A DNA stretch of 64,000 nucleotides. Origin: Tigriopus japonicus. Taxonomy: Eukaryota > Arthropoda > Copepoda > Harpacticoida > Harpacticidae. Shown here in pieces: positions 1 to 13,100 of this stretch. The notes under the pieces are model-generated. The model saw only the letters and a program-made list of their open reading frames with translations. It was not told the origin of the DNA and ran no database searches. The position numbers and the translations under genes are program-made. Numbering within the stretch: position 1 is the first letter of the stretch; each line of letters starts with the position of its first letter. The stretch is taken from contig CM021323.1 of NCBI GenBank assembly GCA_010645155.1, forward strand, positions 1,199,873 through 1,263,872. Direction: 5' to 3'.

Positions 1-369
1 GACAGAGCGTCAGGACAAAGTTACCTTAGCATCGCTTTTGCAAAACAAGACAACTAATTGGATTTTGAGAAAGTCGGCTTGTGATTTGATTGAATATTTC
101 ACAAGGGTCATTGCGTTCCTTCTTGCCAGAATGGGATTGCTCTTCAGCGTGAGACAGGTTATTTTGTACGATTTCAATGAAGCCATTTCATTATCATCGG
201 TGTCAGTCACAACAAAGAAAAATGAGAACACCTTTTCAAACTTGACAAAGCACCCGATGAAACGCGACGAAATGTCCGCAAAAAAGCCTTCAAATATGTA
301 AAAATCAAAGTCTTGAAAACAGAGCGAGCAAAAAGTGCTGACGAATCGGATGGAGAGGATGAAGCATAA

Positions 370-420
370 CAGGCAGCAGCAGCATCAACAACAACAACAT
401 CTTCAACAACGACAACAACA
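370..420. repeat. Imperfect CAG/CAA/CAT trinucleotide tract
   Basis: Runs of cag, then caa interrupted by cat, ctt and cga, in non-coding DNA. This is an interrupted trinucleotide microsatellite, seen directly in the sequence. Confidence 0.8.
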
Positions 421-3400
421 GAGCTAAGGAAGGCGTGTGAATGTGCGATTGCATTGCTTCACTTCTTGTATCACTTACTGAACCTACTGTATTGTACGTA
501 CGTAGGCAACACGTACTAGCTTTCTTGGTGTGATATTCTACAGACGGGGATTTAGGATTGGAGGTGTCATTGGCGGTGTCTCGTGTTCTGTCACCAAATT
601 TCTGTTTGTTGCAAAGAAATCTTTGAAGGTGAAAAAGGCCGCGACGGGGATAGGATTTCCCCGTCGGATTTTGCATAAATTCAATCTCTTCGTTTTTATC
701 ACGTTTCAAAGTCGAAGTGAGTGAAGAAGGTTGGATGTATTGTCGGCAAAATTGTCCACACGTAGAACTCACTTCGGATCAAATGCGGTTCTTCGTTTGG
801 CAAGGTCCACACATCAGACATATGTAGTGTAGATATGATGAATCTGAGCCTTCCTTGATGGCTTGATATTTCAATATTGACTTGGTGGGATTTCAACACA
901 AGTTTCTTTTCTCACTTCATTTCTTTTCAATCCTTTGAAGACCGTTCGTTTCGTTCTCCTCTTCTTTAGCCAGCTCAATGCATTCAGATCAAGATTGTAC
1001 CGTAGTAGTCACTTGATCTCTAACGTTCTCAATTCTCATCACCTTAAATGGCAAAAAGTCAATCTCTCCCTCTCTTATTGAGCGAGTCTCACAGATTTCA
1101 CCCAGACAGTTTTTGCTCATTTGCCTGACCTTTGGATTGAACATATCTTTGGTGTTAGGTGATTTATTGGAGTTCTGGGATGTGATTAGACGCTACGAAT
1201 CTATTTCTTTGGCTCCTCTCTCATCAGTTGTAGTTCCGGATCGTTTCTGCCAACCCTTTTCTTTCGAATATCCATTCCGAGTGTTGAATATACAAAAATC
1301 TTGGAGTGCCTCCGTCTATCCGCCAAAGAGTAGAAGGAAAGTGTAGCAACTTTGACTCAATGTTGATATTGATTTCCTTTTAGGTGAGTGTCCGTGATCA
1401 GGCAATTCTTTGATCTTGCCAAGTTTCCTTGAGCAAATGTCATTGCCAGTTGATGTGGAGGTAAATTCGATAGGCGCGATTGAAAAAAAGCCCAGGTACG
1501 AGGCTGATGCATGGATGGCCAGCAGCAATATTCTGATTCTTACTTCGGAAGAGCTCAGATCTGAAGGTGTAGCGACTGTGGGCAAATCTCTAATCCGTTC
1601 ACTGACAGCCAAAGGATGAGCAGGCAATTGGCATTTGAAAGGCAATCTCTGGGATTAAACATGACGAAAACGAGATTTGCCACTCTTGAGCTCATCTTTC
1701 ATTCGCGTTCCATTTCCATTCCCTCGTTTCGGCATATCTGTAATGGCACATTTTTTACGTTATCAAATCATGCTTTGAAGTAGTTGCGAGTCTTTTGCCT
1801 TAAAAATGCCTGCTCAGACTCGTCGGGCTCGTAACTGCCGTTGACTCCTTCTTTATAGCACTAGTACAATGTACACCACTTGATCAAGCTATGGTGAGAC
1901 TGCAATTTGCGCCAGGCAAAACGATAATGACTTGTCCCAGCAATTAAGTATTGATGGTTACTTCGTGTGGTTTTCATCCAGAGAGCCTGAAAGTCGGGAG
2001 CAAGCAACGTACTTAGTTCTTCAACAACAACAGCTACATGCACTCACTTCCTCCGTTCCTACAAACCAACCACTCACTCACTTCTGTTCTACTGTACACA
2101 GACTGACTTCGTTGACTAGCACCTACTAGGGCTGTACTTGGCCATGTCCACACGTTCTTGGCTTAAAGGCAGAAACTCTGGCTAAAGTGATTTGTACAAT
2201 TTATCATGAGCTTGTCCTAGTGCTCTGGTGACCTAGAATAAAATCAGATATTTCTTTGGAGGGGTCAGGCCTCAAGTCCAGAGAATTCATTTTCCATTGA
2301 CTCCTGAGACCAGATAATATATAACTGATTGCTTTGTTTGGAGTCATGGAATCAGAACAACGCTCTTGGAAGGGATTGAAGTCACCATTGGGTGTCTGTT
2401 CATGGCCAATACACAGGTACATTACACGACTTGAGCGAGATGGTAAACCAAACAACAACACATGGTTCTAATCAAATGAAGGGTTAAAGCGAAGAAGCGG
2501 GTCGGTCGGTGAATGGTTGCTTGGTTGTTCGGCTTAAAGCGAGTTCTAGCGTCAAGCAATCTTGAAGCAAGACCACTTGCCTTATTGCGTTTGCATTGAA
2601 TCAAATGAGACCTTGACGATGTCAATATGACGCTTAGATATCTTCTTCCATTTTGGTAAAAATATTCGAAAAAAGAAAACTGAGCTGCGAAACATTAATC
2701 GAAGCCCCAACCAAGAGCATCGCCACCGCCATCTTCATAATCATAATCGAAGCCTAGAGCCCCAAGATTAAAGTTATGACAGCACCGGCAGCAGCCAAAC
2801 TGCCTCTTCTTGCTTAGCTCTTTCATCAGAATGAGTGCCAAGCAACTCGTCCATCTAACCATTTCTCCTCTCCTTTGGTTTTCGATCTTCCACTTCTAAG
2901 GGCATCTAGTCAGCTAAGGTGTACGTAGTACATCAGTGAGGCCGTGGGGTACACAGACGCACTTGGTGTGCTCTGCCTTGATCCTCCCTGCACACTCGAA
3001 CTCAGACTTGGGCTCGTACTAAACACGATCGGGCGCTGCTCATATGAAGAGGCAAGAAGAAAACAGATAACAACGATTATAGCTTGGCTTGATCTCAACC
3101 CATTTTTGACTATGATTCACTCTCTCGAACCAAAGATTTTGATCACTTGGCACGAAAACGAAATAATGGTTTGCCCATCAAGCAAGTATACCCTGGCGAA
3201 TAAGAATACTGTAGTGGAGCAATGAAGGGGAGCGATGATTTCGTGATTTGGAGTGAAATCGAATGGGGCCTCCCTCACGCACTCACCCATCTACACAGAA
3301 CGCAGATCAAGAAGAGGATGGATGCCCAATTGAGGTTGGGGGCGGCAATCATGGACCAAATACACCTATAGCATTGGTGTGTTTGGTAGAGTGCATGCAG

Positions 3401-3874
3401 AATGGTATAGATAGATACCACAAGCATTGGAAGTGGTGGAGATCATGGGTGAGAAGCAGAGAGGTTCCGCTCTCGTCTGATTTGCCTGGATGGATTTGAT
3501 CACATAGATAATCAACTTGAAAAGAAGAGGGGAGGAGGTGATCATTCCGAAGCACGAATGAGATTTGAGTGTAGTCGTGCCTCAACTCTTTGAAATCGTT
3601 CAATACGTTCCCGTCAAGCTTCCATCATTTCTTGACTTCATCCTGCTGCCATTTCATGCCTACGTACATACACAAGCCAGAGGGGCACTTAGAGCAGATA
3701 GACAACCCACTAGTATGGCCATCGAGTGGATCGAGCTGATCAAGCAAGTCTTTGTTGCCTCCTCCTCCGTTCAAGGGCTCCCGGCAGCAGCTCCTTCATC
3801 TTCTTCTTCTGATTCTTCCTACGTTCGTGCTTGAATCCAATGGAGCCGAACACAAACCAATAACCTATCAACTC

Positions 3875-3964
3875 AAGGAGAGAGAGAGAGAAAGAAAAGA
3901 GGAGGAGGAAGAAGAAGAGAAGTGGAAGACGAACACGAAAGAGGAGGAGGAGAAGAAGAAGAAG
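3875..3964. repeat. Purine (GA/GAA/GAG) tract
   Basis: About 90 bases that are almost all A and G on the plus strand, passing from GA units to GAG/GAA units. It produces spurious open frames rich in E, K and R on one strand and S, F and L on the other. It is best read as a microsatellite-like polypurine tract, not coding sequence. Confidence 0.8.
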
Positions 3965-5093
3965 GCTCCGTGCTTGGAGCCTTGTTCACCTTGCCTCTCT
4001 CGAACAATGCATACTGCCAACTTGAGAGCTATTGAACAGGAATCGAACTTTGAGATCTTGGCTGCTTTGAGCTTCGCAGTGCTGCCGGTGCTGCCGTTGC
4101 TTCTATTCAATACCACTCGCTCACTGGAGATTGTGTCGAGTCTCCCCCCAAAGGTGGATCGGAGGAAGGAGAAAACCGAAGAAGGCGAACGACAAGTCGA
4201 TCAGCCAATCACGGCAATGGATGTGCTTGATCAGATTTGCTGGATTTGCTTGCTCAACAAGAACCGTCTACCCACATAAGAGCAAGAGGAAAGGAAAGGA
4301 AGCCAAGATGACGATATTCGGTAGAACTCACTGTCCAGCTCGAAAACGGTAGTGCTTCACAGGCCTATCTTGACAGGCCTAGGCCATATCCACATGAGTC
4401 CATCATTACTGGACGAGTAGCTGTGTGAGGGAAAGTAAGTCTGAGTGGTGCTAATGCATGGGCTCAGTATCACACACTCAAAACCCCCATGTTCTCATAA
4501 GGCAATCAACCAGAACCAAAAATCTCCTTCCCTCCGGCTTTCAAGCAACGGATGAAGAACTCTGTCATCCGAGTTATGCTTCAATGACATCCGAGCTGAA
4601 GAAGGACCAACCACTTCCAATCACTACAAATATCTTCAATGTACGACGTGGGGAAATTCTAGACGAGCATGACTGTAAAAATGGCAAGCCATTGTTGTTG
4701 TTTTTGCTGCTGCTTCTACTTCTGCTGCCGACGGGTGGTAGTTTGGCTGAAGGTACTCAACAGGTCGTTGGCTTTAAATCTATGCTTTGTGAGATGAAGT
4801 ACAAAGCATTGCCAACAGCTCGTCGGCTCGTCGCTAAACTTTTATTCGCTCCTTCTTTCGTTCTCAGTTCATGGCATTGAGTCATTGCCATTTACCATTA
4901 CGATTTCGGCAACAGATTTGTTCGGTACACACTACCTTCAGAGAGTACCCAAGTCATGGTCGCTAAAAGAAACGGAGAGGGAAATTCGACTCTCCTACCT
5001 TATTCTCTTTCTCTATCTCTCTTTCTCTCCTTCTCTCTTCTCTCCGCCATCTTGAACCGCCCGCTCCAAATCTGAAAAGTCAAACCTCTTGAT

Positions 5094-5111
5094 GTACAGT
5101 ACGTACTGTAC
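5094..5111. repeat. Perfect 18-bp palindrome GTACAGTACGTACTGTAC
   Basis: The sequence equals its own reverse complement over 18 bases. It is the longest and cleanest of many GTAC/TACGTA-rich palindromic words scattered through the window. No function is assigned. Confidence 0.85.
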
Positions 5112-8100
5112 GGTATTCACAGATGACGTGATATTTATCGACTACGGTCGTTGTTTGGCCTGATATGCTTGGGACGCATCTACGTTGACATCCGTCTATT
5201 TTATGGTTTCTTCCTCACCGTCTCTCCATTGTTCCCTGATTGTACACGTCCTATTTGATCTGATTGAAAATCATCATCATTATCGGAGCGAGAATGAAAG
5301 AATCTACCTGTTTGAGGCCGCAGATCAGCCAGGGGCCACAGGTTGAACAACCTTAAATGGTTTGATGTCGGAGGCGATGGATTGTTACTATCGGATCAGA
5401 TATCCGTGCATTCTCATCCCTCGTTGACATTGTAGCTTATTCAGCATTAACGGAATCCTCCCAGAGAACGATCCAATTAGTCAGGCCACACAGTTAAATG
5501 GAAAAATCCTATCCAGATTTACCAACACCTACCTACTGTACGCATGCACATAGATAGTACTTTGTTCGTTTATCTAGTTAAAGTAGGTACTCGCGTATAA
5601 CTGAAAGCGAGACTTCCGCTGGAAAAGTGGCTCTAAACACTTCAACAACTTGAAAGCTTGTTTGAGCTGAGCAGTCTCACTTGATCGAACAAAATGAATT
5701 TAAAAAAGAACAAGTTTTTTCCATTGCAAAAGATCCCCCAATGAATAGCTTGGGATCTTAATACGTTTGAAGATTAGATGGAGCCATCTATCAATTGAGA
5801 GCATCTTCATCGCATGTCGTCTTCAGTCAATCGAATATCATCAAATAAATGCGGCCCCGACTTTATCGCGCTGTGCCGTTGTGCTCCATAAGTTAGCTGT
5901 ATCTTTTCGTGCATTGATCATGATAGAATGCAATGATGTCATGAGGGAGAACGATTGTATGTCACATCTTCCAGCCAAAGAGGCTCTTTTTGCAGCCAAG
6001 GCAATCGCAACTTCGGCAGTAGAACGTATTCACTGCGTATAGATTGGGATGGAGTAGTGGTGTTTAGCCTGATAATAACTTGAAGCAAGCCAAGACGACA
6101 GAGCTCTTCAGAATCGATATGACGGCATCCGGGGGTTTGATTGCATGCATGCACATCACAATTCCTCTTGCTACATACTCCGTTCGGAGATGTTGCTACT
6201 GTTGTTGCTGTTATTCGGCACATCATTCTGGGTCTGCAAAATAACGTGGAGGATTGTCATCGGTAGCCAGATTGGAGGCAATAGCCAGACCACAAACTGT
6301 AGCTCGAATCTTTGCGATCTGGTCGAATCAAAGAGTGCAAAAATCGAAGGGGCTCGTTTTTCACGTAGGAAATGACCACATTTTTACGACGACGATGTGG
6401 TCTGTGCATTCGTGTGTATCAATTTCTGTCGATAACATCAATCCTCTTTGTGGCTGTCAGCGGGTGATTGGATGGTATCCCAAAAAATCGCAATTTGATA
6501 TGTTTGAAAAACACAATATATTGCTCAGCAAAATTATTTTGCACATTGAATCCGTTTTGCTGCGGTCTGCTATCACTGATGGTACCGATGCTGCTCCAAT
6601 GGATTGGAGGCTCTGACGGATCTCCACGCTGGTGCCGTTCTCCGTCAATCAAGCAAAACCGTGTCTTGGTTCCGTTTAGTCCGTGGTAGTTGTGTGGATC
6701 CAAGTATACACTCACTCTGATGTGTTTTGCTCGGGTGAATGGTTGGAGAAGTTGAAATCATCTATAGGTTTGTTCAGTCAGAAAAGGTGACGGGTGACTG
6801 TGTGCAGAGGCACACAGAAAGGGAGAGAGAGAGAAAGAGAGGTGGTAGTGGTGGTGGTGGAGGAGGAGTTGGTATCGTGCTAATCACGTCCCATCTTCCA
6901 AGAGCTTTTAATGGTTGGAGTTAAGTACCTATTGTGATTTGACGTGCAGAACTGAACTGGAATAATAAGGAGTTGGCTGTCGGGCAGAGAGGCAGACTGG
7001 CAGACCAGCTCTGTTGAGAAACTAGCTCTTCTTGACGATGTCAGGAGAACAAAGTCGATCTCGAATGTTTTACGGGGAACAATTTCACCCTATAAAAGTG
7101 CTCCATTGTGCCACGAATCGGACTCACGGATTTCGTTTCTGTAAAATAACATGAAACGGTGGTTTACCATTTCAGTCACAATGGCTAGTTGTGTCAACAA
7201 TTTCGTCCCCCACAATGCATTCAAGGGAGGTTCAAAGTGTGTTTTTCTCTTGTTCGGTAGAGAAGTATTCTGCTAGACTCTCTCTTGCTCTTTCTCTCCG
7301 TCCCTATAATGAGTAATCATCCAACTCCCATTATTTCCAATAAATGACAAGGCGTTACCGATCAACACCCAACCCACACCTGGCATATCGAGTGCTAACC
7401 ATCGTACCAGCCAACCTGGCACCTCTTGTCAGAAATCAACTTTTCCGATCTTTCCCCACTTCCATTCTAAAGAGGAGCAGAACCCAAGCACATACACAAC
7501 ACAACTTCGGTGCCCTCCTTACTCATACGATTACCGTCCCAAACGCATTTCCAATAATGATCTATAAGAATGAGGGAGGGCGTTTAGTCAAGTGTGACGA
7601 CTACCACCTCGACGATCATAGCGATCAAGCCTCACCTCTCCGTGTTTCAATCATATTCATTGAAGTACCAGTACAGGTCTCCCCTATGGGCGCAATAAAT
7701 ATCGGTTTGTTGTTCCAAACAACATGGGCTCGAAGTTGTGGAACAAACCGAATCGTTGAAAACGAGGAACGGAAGGAAGTGGGCATAATCATTATGTGGT
7801 CGAGATGATCTGCAACATTTGAGGCTAATTCTCTCGTGCCATCATCATCATCATTATCATCACCACCACCGCTACAAGCACACATGCGCATTTCCAATCA
7901 CCAAGACACCCCTGAGGAATACCAGGAAACGCTCACTCCACACCTTCCCTCCCCCAAATCCACGTCGATGTAGGTAGCTGCTCATACGGTCTCTTTATGG
8001 GACGATATCATGAGGTTTTATAAGAGACTCTTGTGGAGAATGTGCACCCTCTTGAATCCATGATTCTTTCGCAGTGTCTGGCTTGTTCCATGAGCACTTC

Positions 8101-9938
8101 TGTCTTCGTCGAAGGAGAGACCCCTTGCTGATTCTAAAGCCTCACAGAGTGCTTGTTGTCATATGCTATAAATTGTTTCTTCTTGAGGGTCTCGCTTTGA
8201 GTCGTAGTGAGTTGTAGTTTGTACGTAGTCGTCGCTGTGTCTCCAGTGGGAATTGGCTTCTGATCGAAAAGATAATTTGGGAGTAAAAAGAGTTTCTGCC
8301 TCAGCCCCTTGAACTTGGCCAATGCCACATCGAGAATAGAGAATTTTAGCCCGTCTGGGCAAGGTAGTACCACTTATTGAGAATGTGGTTGATGGTACTA
8401 TTTTCGGTTCGAGGTAGTGGTGAAGAAGGAGGAGGATGTCGATGTCATACCAATTTCCAAAGATGAAATCCTGCTTCGAAACTAAATTGTCAATTTCCTC
8501 TGCTTCGCGAAACAACCAGGCCAATTCGCCCGGCAAAACTATCCACGCCTGAATGAAAAAAGCAGGGGAGGATAGGAATGAAAACGCATAATGAACACAC
8601 AATTTTGCCCCAATATACGTCAAGGAGGATTGAAGAGATGCTTTTCCGGATAAGATTGGGTGAGTCATGTGTCAAAACAAGGATTTAAGAAAGAACACCC
8701 TGTTGGCAGTTTGCTTACAATCGTGGCATTCGTCACGTTGAGAGAGCGACCTCCTCCGAGGATCTCGAGCCCAAACAAAGCCGTGAGTTTGCGGTCTTAA
8801 ACCAATGCGTGTGATCAGTTACAATTATTAGGAGTTTGAAACCCTGCATTTCCCACCCCCAGCTGAGGCAAATCCGTTATCACACCACTCCGAGTTTCTT
8901 GTGGATAACACACATGCATAAAATATTAAAACACGCGATATGCGTTGCATTAGATCCGAACGCCTCCTTGAAGTTAGTTGAAATTCCTCTCTCTTTCTCG
9001 CTCCCCCTTCATCTCTTTTCATTCTTCATGGATGGATCTCATCTTGGAACCATCGATTCATAAAAAGGGAGAATATAAACATGCACAACACCCGGATAAG
9101 CCTTCTCATTGACAGCAGGGTACGCAGCACTTACTCTGGTTGGTGGTTGTACTCTACAAACACCGGGAACCATTGTACGCTCTCCGGGGGAAATTCATAG
9201 CATAAAGTAGGGGAAGAAACAATAAGAAGGACCTCATCCGCTCCATGAATTTGCTCAAGATTCGCAGCTTGTTCGTTCCCAAACTATTTTCTGAAGGGCC
9301 GCTGGATCAAGGCCAATCATGAGAAAAGTGGATACTCCGCCCAGAGTGACGAATCGGGACGCCAGCAACCCTGATCATCCCTGTTGCAAGATCTGGTGGA
9401 GGTGGCTTTGGAAACTGTTCCGTGCCTCACATCTTCTTCTCTCCATCACCTTGCTGGTGTATTTCCTATACATTTGTGCATCGCTTATCCTCTCTAGGGA
9501 GAGATATTACTGCCATCAATAACAATGGATGGAGTTGGTTGGTGTTGTTCATACGCAAACACTCACTCACTCACACATACATACATATATTCGTGATGGT
9601 GCTCAAGGTAAGGAGTCTCTTTGCCAATCTTCAGGGCACCCTGCACCACATCAAACTACATTCATGAACATCTACTGAACTTACTCGACTCAACCACAGT
9701 ACCTCAGCATCGATCTTTCATCTACGTACGTAGTGTTTGGCAGTGAATTTGAGAGCATCCCATCCAATAGGATGGTTGCTTGTTATCACATGATGAAGCC
9801 TCGTTCTTGTTGGATCCAAACTTTCTCAATATTCATGGCAATTCCGTCTCAATAAATAGTATGAAAACGAGAATTCTATTCTCTTATGATGCGACAGAAT
9901 GAAGGAAACTAACAAAACCACGTCTCTCTCGTTTTCAG

Positions 9939-10175
9939 AGGGTGTCTTTGGAAAATGGTTCCAAGCTGAGTCGTGATCCCAGTCCCGATTTTTCGTCCAA
10001 GTCAGACGAAGAGCAGATGTCCGCACATCGAAATCATCACTTTAAAACAGCCTCCAATATGCCTGACTTGAACGAGATGAAAAATACCCGTCGGATCCAA
10101 GCATCTTCGCATGATGCCGAAGCCGAGACTGCCGTTCAAATGAAGGAAAGGGTCCTCCACTCACGTCTTCAAGAG
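9939..10175 (+). CDS. ct: Putative cut exon (first recognised in window), 79 codons
   Basis: A pyrimidine-rich tract ending in cgttttcag precedes it and gtaagg follows. It opens and closes in phase 0, as needed to join the next exon. It encodes a hydrophilic segment with [18 protein letters not shown] acidic/serine sequence and ends in a charged stretch ([13 protein letters not shown]) that could lead into the coiled coil. I do not recognise a conserved Cut motif here, so membership rests on splice signals, phase and position. The first in-frame ATG is at 10017 (residue 27), so this could also hold a start if it is a 5' exon with an untranslated leader. Confidence 0.5.
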
Positions 10176-13100
10176 GTAAGGACGAATTTCCCCCCAAAAT
10201 TGGAAAGCCTAATTGATTGTGTAACTTCTGTAAAGAAAAGCAGGTCTTCTTCCTCTGACCTTCTACTTCCATTACACGTGCGTACTTTTTCGACCGCTCC
10301 TTTTCATGAAGTGATGAGTAGACAAGTGACAAATTCTGCAAAAACGAGCTCCAACCCTGTCTAGGTAGGCTTAGACAGCACATTCTGTATTGTATTATAT
10401 TGCACATGGGCGTGAGTACGTGTGTGTATATGTGTGTGCATGAGTGAGAGAGAGAAGGCACCGTTTGCCTGGGTGAAAATGAACTGAAAATGTTCTCTCC
10501 AACAAACGATATCCATTAAGAGGGTCGGTCCACGACAATGTGGACTAATGCCAGTGCGTCCGGTAATCTTCAAGGCATATTTAGCCAACAAAAGACAGGG
10601 AACAACAATGCAGAAATTGTTGCGGCCATTTCAAGACACACATTGATGTCGACGACAATGAGGATGATATGTGTCCAACAAATCCCTGGTCAAAGTGGGT
10701 TGGATATGTCTTCGGGGCTAATAATATCTCGCAACCGGGCCATGGACTGTCAAATCAATTTTGAAGAATGGCTCGCTTTGCAAAACCTTCGAGCAGTTTG
10801 CGCGATCGCCCGTGTGCGACCCCAGTAGTTCTAGTGGTCGGTTATCGAAGTTTGTAGTTACCCATTTGATGGCTCTCGTGGATTCTGGTGGCTTTGGTGC
10901 CAAGATACATTCGCGAGATGCTTAGTCATCCACCGAGAACACCAGAAAGAGCAAGAGAATTCATTCGAATGCACGATTGTGAACAATTGACACGGTGGAT
11001 ATAGAATGATGCTCCATACATAGTTCGAGCGCAGCAGCCTCAGACCATTTAGCTCGTTTGATAGCAAAAGAGCAGAAAAAGTGGCCCAACCACTTTTCAT
11101 AAACCATTTGAGATGCCACGCAAACTATCAAAGCCGGCTTTGAAAACGCTTCAAAGCAATTCATGCGAGCCAAAATTCAGGGCGAACCTCGATGTACTGT
11201 AATCTTCTTGGTGTTTCTTCTTGGCCCATTGCCCAACCGTCGTCGACATGCAACGACCAACCACTCTGATTGGGTTTTAGGGGGGGGGGGCAATACCTTG
11301 GCTCTTTGGGTGAGACTTCAAGACCTGATCCATCAACAAATATTGAATGCATTGGTCGACCCACAATACCCCATAGATGGCTCGAATGGGCGAAAGAAGG
11401 AGGCGGAGGCAATCCGTGGGTGCCGCAGATAATTGGCTGCCCCGACTTGATCTCACCAATAAGCAATCAGATTCTCATCGTTATTCAATCAGATACTCTG
11501 AGTAACCTGAGCCAGCGCATGTACCTGAACCACGCCGTTCAACCTCGATCTCCTCCTCCGTCTCATCATTATTCTTCTGGAATAAAAAAAAATCCGATTC
11601 AAAGATGCGATAACACCCCCTTGCTTCAGACTCAAGCGAGTTCAAACACGCCTGCTGGGTTTTGCCTTACTCCTCATTGAGTACTAGATCGTCTTCGTAG
11701 CCTTACTCTGGCCTGGTGTCCAAGATTGGAAGCATTTTATGTGGTGAGCTCATGACTCTGATATAATTGGATGGCAGCTTTTATGTATTGTTGTCGTCGG
11801 CGATGTTGTAGTTGTTGCTGTTGTTGTTGTTATTGGTGGAGAAGCTCCAGGCCGATTGGAAGTGGGCTAACTGACTTGACGGACGGACTGACGGACGGAC
11901 TGACGAACTGACGTGGCTCCAGCGGGTAAGATTGTTGGGTGGTTGTCCGATCAAGGCTTCAGAGAAACATGTCCATCAAGTTGAGAAAAGAGTTTGAAAA
12001 GAAGGAGGACTTCTTGGCCCCCCTACTGGGACTTGATGCATGCTCTTTCAATTATCATCTGACATTCACATTCCTTGAGCGACGCAGAAGGCAAAGGAGA
12101 AGAGAAGAATCACTTGCGGGAAATTTATCACTTCCACCTCCGATCACGGTCGCATTCAAATCCCGCCGATTAGGGCGATACTGTTGTCTGTTCTTCTTTG
12201 TACGTATGTACGTGCTTGTATTGGAAGACTTTCCAGGATCAGAGAGATCGGCGGATCACGGTGTTGCCCCAATCTTTTGTGTCTATCTCCAGTCAAGAAA
12301 GTTTGAAGGTACCACCACCACTATTGTTACGTGGTCTTTGGTGGGCAACTTATGTCAAAATATCAAAGTTAGATTGGCCATGGCTTCCGCCTTCTCCGCA
12401 GCTTTGGAACAGCCTCTCACGCACCAAGAGCGATTGGACCGGCACAGGGGACGGAAATGGTATATAGAAACGACTCAGTCAGTTGTTCCCTTGGTTATGC
12501 CAATTCGCGGATATCCCTCAACAAAGACAAAATCCAGAGAAGAAGTGCCAATTGTCAAAGTTTGAGGAAAAGGAGTAAAAAGAAGTGGCCCACCACAAAG
12601 TTCGATCTTTTTGCCGCAGTTCCCTAGCATGACACTGGTAGCAAGTCAAAGAGTGATTGGTCCCAGATCTAACTTTTTTATCGAGCCAACTGTCTTCCAA
12701 AGTTTCCGCACGCTTTAACCAATATTGAAAGCGATTTATTTACCCTCGGAAACTTGCTTAATAGCCATGGGTCTCACGCGAGCCCCTCTGCTCTGACTCT
12801 TTAGCCTAAAAAGAAGCCACACACCTCTTCCATCCAAATCAAGAAATACTCGGTCGTCCTAACCTGGATTGGATTGTTGTGTTGTTTTGAGTTCAAACAT
12901 CAATCCTGGATCCTCCTTGCCCCCTTCTCTATGATCCATTCTCAAAGCATGGCGGACAGCATATCTATCCATCGGGTTCTCTATAATTTTGCCGAAAAGT
13001 TATGGTGTAATTAAAAATGGTAAATACTCCTTGGGATGATCTCTCCGAGGCCTGGAATAGCTTGCCCTAGCTTGGTAGCTTCCACCCTTCTCTCTGCTCC

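Larger units (their letters stand above)
1..9938. other. Non-coding stretch 5' of the first recognised cut exon
   Basis: No exon could be supported here on either strand. Open frames are short, low in complexity and lack recognisable domains. Position 9938 ends a splice acceptor, so the DNA immediately upstream is intronic, and the whole stretch may be a long 5' intron of cut whose first exons lie outside the window. None of the N-terminal sequences I know from insect Cut or vertebrate CUX was recognised in the open frames. The stretch holds CAA/CAG-rich DNA near 370-420, a purine tract at 3875-3964, pyrimidine-rich DNA near 4985-5045 and several GTAC-rich palindromes. Confidence 0.5.

Noticed and set aside
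3752..4279. 175-codon open frame on the plus strand
   Set aside because: Its core is the GA/GAG polypurine tract, giving runs of E, K and R. The rest shows no family resemblance.
4458..4880. 140-codon open frame with a poly-Leu run
   Set aside because: The hydrophobic stretch comes from a TTG/CTG-rich DNA tract. There is no signal peptide context, splice support or domain.
7080..7100. TATA-like sequence (cctataaaag)
   Set aside because: No start site, exon or initiator context can be tied to it. Such words occur several times in the window.
11939..12565. 208-codon open frame on the plus strand in the large cut intron
   Set aside because: It has no recognisable domain, opens with GTG, contains arginine-rich and low-complexity runs from simple DNA, and lies within an intron. 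Treated as chance.
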